The notes below the pieces were generated by a model. The model did not search any database. It worked only from the letters and a program-made list of their open reading frames with translations, and was not told the DNA's origin. From Treponema sp. (GTDB lineage Bacteria; Spirochaetota; Spirochaetia; Treponematales; Treponemataceae), in the NCBI GenBank assembly GCA_017390125.1, contig JAFPCT010000062.1:1-9752 (forward strand): DNA of 9,752 nucleotides. Direction: 5' to 3'. This document shows positions 1 through 6,159 of the stretch, piece by piece (positions within the stretch are counted from its first letter, which is position 1; each line of letters begins with the position of its first letter). Both the position numbers and the translations under genes were made by a program.

Positions 1-942
1 GGTTGTGGCACCGATTACGTGAAGCTCACCGCGGCTCAAGGCCGGCTTCAGAAGGTTGGAAGCATCCATGCTGCCTTCGCTGGCACCGGCACCTACAATC
101 GTATGAAGCTCATCAATAAAAAGGATGATCTGACCTTCACTTTTTGTAACTTCAGTGATTACAGCCTTAAGGCGCTCTTCAAATTCGCCGCGGAATTTTG
201 CACCGGCAACAAGACTTCCCATATCAAGGGCAAGAAGCCGCTTGTTCCGCAGGCTTTCAGGAACGTCACCCCCTGCAATTCGGCGGGCAAGTCCTTCAAC
301 GATGGCTGTCTTACCGACACCAGGTTCACCGATTAAAACCGGATTGTTTTTCGTGCGGCGGCAAAGCACCTGCATTACCCGGCGGATTTCCTCGTCGCGG
401 CCGATTACCGGATCGATCTTGTCCTGACGGGCACGGGCAGTCAAATCCGTGCAGTATTTTTCAAGGCTTCGCATCTTGCTTTCCGGATCCTGACTGTCTA
501 TGGTCTGGTTTCCACGGACAGATTTCAAGGCATCCATAACAGTGTCATGGGTAATTCCGTTTCTGCGCAGAAGGTCTCCGGTTTTTCCGTCAGATTCTGT
601 CATAGCAAGAAGAATATGCTCACATGAAAGGTACTGGTCCTTGAGCTTTGACATTTCTCCTTCAGCTTTTGCAAGAACTTTCTGAGCCTGATTGGAAAGC
701 TGCATCTGAGCGTTTCCTGTTACCCGAGGATATTGATTCAGTAAATCTTCTGTTTGATTTTTAAGATTAGAGACCGAAAGCCCTATTCGTTCTACAATCG
801 GAGGAACGATTCCATCCTGCTGTGAAAGCAAGGCAGAAAGAATGTGCTCAAGTCCAATTTCAGAATGATCGTTTCTTTGAGCAAGTGCACTGGCTTCCTG
901 AAGTGCATCCTGCATTTTGAGCGTAAAATGTTCGTAATCCAT
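1..942 (-). CDS. clpB: ClpB disaggregase, N-terminal 314 residues (runs off left edge)
   Basis: AAA+ chaperone that threads aggregated proteins through a hexameric pore, working with DnaK/DnaJ in the cytoplasm. Translating the minus strand from ATG at 942 gives MDYEHFTLKMQDALQEA…, a Clp_N double repeat (about residues 1-145), then the linker and first ATPase domain. Walker A GEPGVGKT is at 205-212 and Walker B ILFIDELHT has its Asp/Glu at 277-278, both within one or two residues of their positions in E. coli ClpB. The stretch GSMDASNLLKPALSRGELHVIGATT is ClpB-like rather than ClpA/ClpC-like, but the M-domain and second ATPase domain lie outside the window. The frame is open to base 1 (exactly 314 codons). 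The start is supported by a strong GGAGG five bases upstream. The start codon and Shine-Dalgarno lie inside a long predicted hairpin (see 935-994). It may be co-transcribed with the small gene 77 bp upstream. Confidence 0.95.
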   Translation of the reverse strand, partial: MDYEHFTLKMQDALQEASALAQRNDHSEIGLEHILSALLSQQDGIVPPIVERIGLSVSNLKNQTEDLLNQYPRVTGNAQMQLSNQAQKVLAKAEGEMSKLKDQYLSCEHILLAMTESDGKTGDLLRRNGITHDTVMDALKSVRGNQTIDSQDPESKMRSLEKYCTDLTARARQDKIDPVIGRDEEIRRVMQVLCRRTKNNPVLIGEPGVGKTAIVEGLARRIAGGDVPESLRNKRLLALDMGSLVAGAKFRGEFEERLKAVITEVTKSEGQIILFIDELHTIVGAGASEGSMDASNLLKPALSRGELHVIGATT

Positions 943-994
943 GATTACCTCCAACTTTTTTCATCTCTTTATTGTTGAAAATAATCATGGATTA
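935..994 (-). promoter_or_regulatory. Candidate fourU-like RNA thermometer / start-sequestering hairpin of clpB
   Basis: Read as mRNA (994 to 935), UAAUCCAUGAUUA (994-982) pairs perfectly over 13 bases with UAAUCAUGGAUUA (947-935), which contains the clpB AUG. The helix continues inward: UUUU (981-978) faces GAGG (951-948) of the Shine-Dalgarno as U·G, U·G, U-A, U·G, and CAAC (977-974) pairs with GUUG (955-952). That leaves an 18-base A-rich loop (973-956). All 21 consecutive positions can pair, and the whole ribosome-binding site and start codon are double-stranded. Four uridines opposite the Shine-Dalgarno define fourU thermometers, and ClpB is a classical heat-shock product, so heat-opened translation is the natural inference. 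The pairing is seen directly; the function is inferred. The alternative is two DNA operator copies, since each arm is TAATC-N3-GATTA. Confidence 0.6.
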
Positions 995-1006
995 AAAAAA
1001 CGGCAA
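978..1006 (-). promoter_or_regulatory. Possible clpB-proximal promoter
   Basis: On the minus strand TTGCCG (1006-1001) and TATTTT (983-978) are separated by 17 bases, a fair vegetative -35/-10 arrangement (4 of 6 matches each). Transcription would begin near 970, which leaves the upstream arm of the hairpin out of the transcript. This promoter and the thermometer model therefore exclude each other for any one transcript. The match is modest in AT-rich DNA, so it is weak evidence. Confidence 0.25.
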
Positions 1007-1019
1007 GTATTTTTTTTAT

Positions 1020-1367
1020 TTATTTAGCATCCGGAGCAGATTCTGCTTTTTCTGCCTTAAGTTTTTCATCACGCTGTGCGATTTCTGCATTAAGGCGGCG
1101 GATTTCCTCAATAATGGCAATTACAGCCTCCTCCCCTGCAGAAAGGCTTGCTGTGTCATCGTTAATGAATTTTTCATATGTCAGGGTACCGAGTTTTTTA
1201 ATCTGCTCGTCCTTTTTAACCTCAAACTGATGTTTTTCAATGCGGATTACGCTTTTGTCGCTGAAGTCCTGGACAGCATTTCCTGCCTTTCCCAGTGCCT
1301 TCTTTGATGATTCCAAAACTTTATCCATACTAGTCTTTAATTTTTCTCTGATTTCTTCCTTGTCCAT
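1020..1367 (-). CDS. Small cytoplasmic helical protein of unknown function (115 aa)
   Basis: I do not recognise a named gene. The product has no signal peptide or membrane segment and looks almost entirely helical. It has a lysine-rich amphipathic N-terminus with alanine/glycine breaks (…SSKKALGKAGNAVQDF…), a middle segment QIKKLGTLTYEKF, then an acidic coiled-coil-like helix (EEIRRLNAEIAQRDEKL) and a charged Ala-rich tail. This order (amphipathic helices, 'LG…YEK', then a helix with I/L every 3-4 residues) resembles small bacterial proteins that often carry a C-terminal zinc ribbon. No cysteine pair is present here, so that is only a resemblance. I chose ATG at 1367 because AAGGAG lies six bases upstream. 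An in-frame ATG at 1382 would add MKEFF but has a poorly spaced AGGA and would be nearly leaderless from the predicted promoter. It sits between the phosphatase and clpB, and read-through into clpB is plausible. Confidence 0.8.
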   Translation of the reverse strand: MDKEEIREKLKTSMDKVLESSKKALGKAGNAVQDFSDKSVIRIEKHQFEVKKDEQIKKLGTLTYEKFINDDTASLSAGEEAVIAIIEEIRRLNAEIAQRDEKLKAEKAESAPDAK

Positions 1368-1390
1368 AAAAAACTCCTTCATGAATCCTT

Positions 1391-1425
1391 TATTTAACTA
1401 TACGCTTAAAACCGTCAATTGAAAA
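1391..1425 (-). promoter_or_regulatory. Promoter candidate(s) for the small gene (and possibly clpB)
   Basis: Two overlapping vegetative-type arrangements lie just upstream of the small gene on the minus strand. One is TTTTCA (1425-1420) with TATAGT (1402-1397), spacer 17. The other is TTGACG (1418-1413) with TAAATA (1396-1391), spacer 16. Either would start transcription about 15-25 bases upstream of the ATG at 1367, giving a short leader that contains AAGGAG. A transcript from here that reads on into clpB would include the entire clpB hairpin. Confidence 0.45.
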
Positions 1426-1426
1426 G

Positions 1427-1452
1427 AAAAATCTGTATGCCTGCAGTTTTTT
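1427..1452 (-). terminator. Weak intrinsic-terminator-like hairpin after the sensor phosphatase gene
   Basis: Just past the TAA at 1461-1463, the minus-strand RNA can pair AAAAA (1452-1448) with UUUUU (1431-1427) and CUG (1446-1444) with CAG (1435-1433). There is one A·A mismatch, an eight-base loop, and a C-UUUU-C tail (1426-1421). The stem is AU-rich with only two G-C pairs, so termination would be inefficient at best. Its place between a long operon and a fresh promoter is the main support. Confidence 0.25.
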
Positions 1453-1460
1453 ATTTTTCA

Positions 1461-4400
1461 TTACGGCCGCTGAATCGCAATGACGGTAAGGTCATCTTCC
1501 TGAACGTCTTCCTTGCAGAACGCATAATATATGTAGTTCGGATTTTTCGGACGTATTACCTTACCTTTTTCATCCTTCGGCTGAATTGCATAGGTTTCGT
1601 AAAGGTTAAAATGCTCTTTCAAAAAGCGGTCAATTGCAACGTCAACTTCAACCCAGTCTTTTGCAGTTGCAGAAGCCGGCTTGTACAGTCGGAACACTTT
1701 TTCAATTGAGGCAAGTGCCGTAACACATTCTTCAATTGTTCCCTGGCAGTTTACAAAATTGAATTCCAGAAGCTCGCCGACAGAAGGATTCTGCTCTTTT
1801 TTGAGACTGTATTTTGAACGGTCAAACAACGCGCGCACAATGTCGTTCACGCGGTTTTCACCGAATTCTTCCTTATCGATTTCCCATTCAAGATTTCCGA
1901 ATGAATCTGAAATCTGAACGCCCTCGCTGTCCAGCTTTGGTTTCATGATTGCACTAAAGTCATGCTTTCGCTTTGCACGACCGTTCTCTTCAATACCGTC
2001 AGTATAAAGCAGCAGAATGTCGCCGCTGTTAAGCTTTGTCTTCTCAACTTTGAATCCGCCCTTCATGTCAACCATGAACGTAGGGAATGGTCCTAAAGCC
2101 GGAGTCTCTGCCAGCTCCCGGCGGTTCAACAGCCGTGCCGCAGAATCGTAAACGCGGTAAATTTTATCTCCAGCATGGCACATGTAAACATCACCTGTCT
2201 TTGAATCGTACAGACAGATGACCATGGCAACAAATTTACCCTTTATGTTAAGAGATTCAAGGAAGTCATTCGCCCTGTTAAGGAATTCGTTCAGGCGGGT
2301 TCCGTCTTTCTTAAAATTCCATGCTTCTGCCCATTTTTTGTAAAGCGTTGCGATTATCGTAACAAGAATGCCTGCTGGTGCCGCATGACCGGAAGCATCG
2401 CATTTTACGGATACATAAAAACGGTCGTCCAGTTTCTTGAAATCGAAATAGTCACCGGAAACTCCTGCCGCACCTTTGTAATATGCAAATTCCCTGACGT
2501 TCTGCTCCTCAATGCGGGAAATATTCTGCTTTATGTTGCCGGAAAGAGGCTCAAGAGGAACCAGTCCCTGCTGTATTTCAGAGGCATTGAGCTGCAGATT
2601 AAGCTCACGGGCGTTGAATCCCAAATCCCTCTGCAGACGGTTCACAGATTCTCCAAGCCGCCCGATCTCGTTGTTCGGAAGATTCTTGATCTCGTTTCGA
2701 AGCAGCAGTTCCTTGTTGTTTTCCTCAGAAATATCCTTTACGGCTTTCTCAAGCTTGCTTATAGGCTTTACCATACGAACCGCAAAAATAATCGCAGATA
2801 CAATTCCCACGATTACAAAGAAAAGGGCGATGAACATAACCGAATAAATAATCTGCCGGATTGAACTGTGAAGTTCCTGCACAAGGGAAGAAGTGTCAAC
2901 CTGAATGAATACGAAGCCCCGGACAAAATCCATAGAACGTCCGCTGCGGAAAAGTACCGGACGATAGAAGAAATAGTCCGTAACATCCCCGTCAATCCGG
3001 TTCTTGTCGTAGGGCGGAATCGAGCCCACTGACTTAACGGCAAGCTCTGAAAGTTTTCCGTTTATTTCGATGTTCAGATTCTGCATCTCCTCATTAATTT
3101 CCTTTTTTCGGGAAGCAGAGGCTTTTGCGCTTTCCGCGCTCAATGCAGAAAGCCGCTGAACCTGCTCTCCGCAAAGTTTAACAGCTTCTTCATTCATAAC
3201 TTTTATTCTTTCCTGAAAATTCTGAAGAAGCTCGGAATCTTTTGACAGGAGCGATCCCCCCGGAATATATGAAGTCCTGCGGCTGTTGAGCACGTCGATT
3301 TTTTCTGTAATGTCACGGTCATTTGAAGCCCATACGTACATCGGAACATTTTCTTTTTTGCCGGGGAATACTGAGCTTGCAAAACCTGAAATCGTAATGA
3401 ACTGAGCTTCGCTTACGGAATCAATCTGCCGAGGAAGCTGACTAAGCTCCAGAACGTCTTCAGAAGGCAGGTAAGACCGCGCTCCAGTGGCAACAGAACC
3501 AAGAAGAACGCCGACACGTTCATTCAATCCGTTTGCAAGAGTTCGTCCCTGCCCCTTGATCATCTGAACGCCTAGAATCGCAGAAAGGAACACGATGATG
3601 AATACAACAAGTGAAATTGTGAAACCGACAAGGCTCTGCTTCAAGCTGCCCTTTCGCTTTTTGTTTTCCGCCAAAACTGCATCCATAAGAACTCCTTCTG
3701 TCACCTGACTGACCAATTTTTTTACAGCAAAAAGCTCCCTGCAATTTTTCAGGAATTCAATTCCGAAGGCAACGATTCCAATTGCCGAAAGGACAAGGAG
3801 CACAAAGAAAAGCACTCCCGTTGCATAGAGCCTGAATTTGTATGTTTTTGTAACAGCCCTCCAGCGGGGTCTGTAGTCATAATCGTTTTCAATTTTTACA
3901 GTACCGTTCGTGTCTATTGTAAGGGCAGCCTTTTTAGTCATGTAAAGACCGCGGTCAGAATGAACGACACCGACATAATACGAACCTTCGTCCAGTTCGT
4001 TTCCAAGATTTACATTGGAAATTCTTTCGTTTGACGTGACCTTGTACTTCTTTTCAGATGCGGAAATTTCCATGTCGTAAGGAGGGCGCCCGTCTGCGTC
4101 AACAATGATTTTTGTAATTGTTCCGTCAACTGTAAAATCCTTTCCGATAATGTCTATCTTTACGTCACCAAATACCGTTTCCTCTTTGTTGATTTTCAGA
4201 ATCTGGGTAAGAGGCGCATACTTGTTTACGACAAGAACAACTTTTTCCGGTTCACCCACAAGACCTGCAAAGTCTACGGCAGACACAGTGAATACATACA
4301 GACCGTTGTCAAGGTTGCGGTATGCCATGGCAGGAATTTTCAGGCGGATATCTTCCGAAAGCCTGCGCTCTTTTGAAATCTGCCGGTCATTTGCAGAAAG

Positions 4401-6158
4401 CAGATTCCGCACATAATCAGCCGCATCAGTTTTCTTCAAGTTCAAAGGATGTTTAGGCGTTGAGAAATATTTGTGTTTTATTCCAGTGATTTTGCTGAGA
4501 GAATAGTTGTAGCCCGCAATATCATCATCCGATTCGTCCGGGCTCCATTTTATAGTAAAATTTCTGTCCAGGACAAAACCGGCCTCATCAGTCTCAAGTT
4601 CCGCGAAAACAACTTTCTTTGGCGGCGTAAGGTCAAGGCTGTAGCAGAAAGACGTAGTCTCCGACCAGTTTCCTGCCCGGTCAAGGACAGAAACTTTTAA
4701 GTACCAGTCACCTTCTTCCTGTGCCGTAAGGTTCAATAACGTATTGTTCGGATACTTCAAGTCTGTTTCATCGTGAACAAGCTCCTCGTCCCCGTCTTTC
4801 GACCAGCTGTAAACATAGCCGTCTATGCCGGAAGAATCTTTTGGAAGCGTAACTTTAAAACGAACTTTCTGATTTTTTGTAGGGATTCCGGCCTTGTTTT
4901 TTTCAGCCGAAATTGCAGCCTTTGCACAAGTTGAATCCGGCGCAAGGTATACAACCCTGTTTTTTCCCCCGGAATATGTTTCCTGCCAGACAAACGCACA
5001 TCGGTCATTCTGAACGACAGGAGAAGGATTTTTGCTTGAACCTGAGGCAACGTCAACCTTCTGCTTCTTCCATGAGAAACCGTCTTTTTTTCCGTAGAAA
5101 ACCGCTTCATTGCGGCCGCTCTGTGCATACCAGGAAGCATACAGCTCGTCGTCCAGAGAAAACAGAATTACATGACGGGCATTTCCTTCATCAGCAATAG
5201 TTTCTGCCGAACGAGGAAGAATTCCGTCACGGTTTATACGTGCATAGCATATGGAAGAATTGTCAGAGCCAGAAGAATTTCGTTCCCATGCAATGTGAAC
5301 TTCATCATCCATTACAAATGCAAAGGGAAGCTGGTTATCATAGGAAGCATAATCTCTTTCTCTTTCCTCAAATGAATTTTCATCAGAAACAAGGACCGGC
5401 TCACTCCAGGAACCAAAATCCCTTTCAGAGAAAGAGCTGTACAGCTGATATGTAATCACTCCCTGATTCTGAACCTGAGTCTGGAAAATCAGGTAATTGC
5501 CCCCGGAAGTTGAGGCCAGAACCGGGGAAAATGAATTCTTGAACTTTTCACCGGAGAAAACCTGACGGAAATCAGTCCAGTTAAGGCCGTCAGGAGATGT
5601 AGAGCCGTAAAGGTAAAAATTATGAGTCAGTATGGAAGACATCCCGTCAAGATTTTCCTTCTTCGCAAGGGAACAGAACAGCATGAAATTGCCGTCCTTT
5701 GTGGCAAAAATTTTCGGAGCAAGGTACTGGGCTTTCTGAGCTGGAAAATCGTACTGCCTGAATGAATTGCAGCCGTCATCAGAAACAAAGGTTGAGATTC
5801 TGGACTCAGAAGAAAGAGCCGCCACAGCAACCTTTCCGGTATAAGAGACAGCAACGGAATACAAGTCTGGTATTTCGCCGGAATAAGAGAAAGGTCCTGC
5901 AAACCGCTCTTTTTTTGAGCGCGTTCCGTCTTCCCGTACCATGAGTACGCTCAGATATATTTTTTTTGAGGCGGAATCAATTTCCTGCCAGAACGCATAA
6001 GACGTTTCTCCGTCTGTAACCGTGCGGGGAAAACGGGCTTCGCCGGAAGAAACGACGGCAGGCTCCTCCCAGTAAAAATCCTGGGAAAATACGTAATGAG
6101 AAAATATCAGCAATGAGAAAAAGAATAATACTTTTTTCAATCTTGTATTCAACAACAT
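1461..6158 (-). CDS. Giant membrane sensor Ser/Thr phosphatase (propeller, Ig-like modules, HAMP, PP2C/SpoIIE)
   Basis: Predicted to sense an envelope or external signal and dephosphorylate a cytoplasmic target; relatives (RsbU, RsbP, SpoIIE) act on STAS anti-sigma antagonists. Order in the 1565 residues: signal peptide (1-25, VFS|QD); propeller of about seven repeated units (28-405; W57, W291, W343, W391, Asp-box-like SPDGLNW 188-194); two or three Ig/FN3-like modules (about 406-760; DRAGNW, LTPPKKV, SAVDFAGLVGEPEKV); TM1 778-800; basic cytoplasmic loop 801-840; TM2 841-865; second periplasmic region 866-1102 with a coiled-coil-like stretch and Cache-like strands; TM3 1103-1127; HAMP 1128-1183; phosphatase 1195-1563. 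Metal-site motifs are intact: SGDYFDF (D1236), CDASGH (D1254), LYTDGIEE (D1387), EDDLTVI (D1555/D1556). The last two are about 168 residues apart, far more than usual. The start is one base after the preceding gene's TAG with only a distant AAGG upstream, which implies translational coupling. Domain boundaries are approximate. Confidence 0.92.
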   Translation of the reverse strand: MLLNTRLKKVLFFFSLLIFSHYVFSQDFYWEEPAVVSSGEARFPRTVTDGETSYAFWQEIDSASKKIYLSVLMVREDGTRSKKERFAGPFSYSGEIPDLYSVAVSYTGKVAVAALSSESRISTFVSDDGCNSFRQYDFPAQKAQYLAPKIFATKDGNFMLFCSLAKKENLDGMSSILTHNFYLYGSTSPDGLNWTDFRQVFSGEKFKNSFSPVLASTSGGNYLIFQTQVQNQGVITYQLYSSFSERDFGSWSEPVLVSDENSFEERERDYASYDNQLPFAFVMDDEVHIAWERNSSGSDNSSICYARINRDGILPRSAETIADEGNARHVILFSLDDELYASWYAQSGRNEAVFYGKKDGFSWKKQKVDVASGSSKNPSPVVQNDRCAFVWQETYSGGKNRVVYLAPDSTCAKAAISAEKNKAGIPTKNQKVRFKVTLPKDSSGIDGYVYSWSKDGDEELVHDETDLKYPNNTLLNLTAQEEGDWYLKVSVLDRAGNWSETTSFCYSLDLTPPKKVVFAELETDEAGFVLDRNFTIKWSPDESDDDIAGYNYSLSKITGIKHKYFSTPKHPLNLKKTDAADYVRNLLSANDRQISKERRLSEDIRLKIPAMAYRNLDNGLYVFTVSAVDFAGLVGEPEKVVLVVNKYAPLTQILKINKEETVFGDVKIDIIGKDFTVDGTITKIIVDADGRPPYDMEISASEKKYKVTSNERISNVNLGNELDEGSYYVGVVHSDRGLYMTKKAALTIDTNGTVKIENDYDYRPRWRAVTKTYKFRLYATGVLFFVLLVLSAIGIVAFGIEFLKNCRELFAVKKLVSQVTEGVLMDAVLAENKKRKGSLKQSLVGFTISLVVFIIVFLSAILGVQMIKGQGRTLANGLNERVGVLLGSVATGARSYLPSEDVLELSQLPRQIDSVSEAQFITISGFASSVFPGKKENVPMYVWASNDRDITEKIDVLNSRRTSYIPGGSLLSKDSELLQNFQERIKVMNEEAVKLCGEQVQRLSALSAESAKASASRKKEINEEMQNLNIEINGKLSELAVKSVGSIPPYDKNRIDGDVTDYFFYRPVLFRSGRSMDFVRGFVFIQVDTSSLVQELHSSIRQIIYSVMFIALFFVIVGIVSAIIFAVRMVKPISKLEKAVKDISEENNKELLLRNEIKNLPNNEIGRLGESVNRLQRDLGFNARELNLQLNASEIQQGLVPLEPLSGNIKQNISRIEEQNVREFAYYKGAAGVSGDYFDFKKLDDRFYVSVKCDASGHAAPAGILVTIIATLYKKWAEAWNFKKDGTRLNEFLNRANDFLESLNIKGKFVAMVICLYDSKTGDVYMCHAGDKIYRVYDSAARLLNRRELAETPALGPFPTFMVDMKGGFKVEKTKLNSGDILLLYTDGIEENGRAKRKHDFSAIMKPKLDSEGVQISDSFGNLEWEIDKEEFGENRVNDIVRALFDRSKYSLKKEQNPSVGELLEFNFVNCQGTIEECVTALASIEKVFRLYKPASATAKDWVEVDVAIDRFLKEHFNLYETYAIQPKDEKGKVIRPKNPNYIYYAFCKEDVQEDDLTVIAIQRP

Positions 6159-6159
6159 T

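Noticed and set aside
372..395. Shared GGCGGATTTCCTC bases in clpB (about 380) and the small gene (about 1098).
   Set aside because: Both encode the common EEIRR peptide in unrelated proteins; best explained by chance codon agreement.
862..964. Out-of-frame upstream ATG (964) in the clpB hairpin loop, preceded by AAGAG and opening a short frame of about 34 codons that overlaps clpB.
   Set aside because: The Shine-Dalgarno-like bases touch the ATG, and the peptide is just the clpB sequence in another frame. It is kept only as a possibility for a regulatory upstream frame.
978..1007. Sigma-32-like heat-shock promoter (CTTGCC … CCATGATT) or CIRCE operator upstream of clpB.
   Set aside because: The -10 lacks the CCCC run and the spacing is poor. 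No TTAGCACTC/GAGTGCTAA pair is present, so neither can be supported.
994..1017. A7 / T8 arms around CGGCAAGTA as a terminator after the small gene.
   Set aside because: The stem would be only A-U pairs with no GC clamp, and it overlaps the clpB hairpin arm. This looks like an ordinary AT-rich spacer.
1368..1382. Longer start (MKEFF…) for the small protein at 1382.
   Set aside because: The added bases contain the AAGGAG that best serves the ATG at 1367, and the longer form would have almost no leader from the predicted promoter.
2385..2864. 159-codon plus-strand open frame opposite the phosphatase gene.
   Set aside because: It is antisense to the HAMP/PP2C coding region, with no coherent domain and no ribosome-binding site; it is a shadow of the real gene. 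The same applies to the other plus-strand frames across 1-9252.
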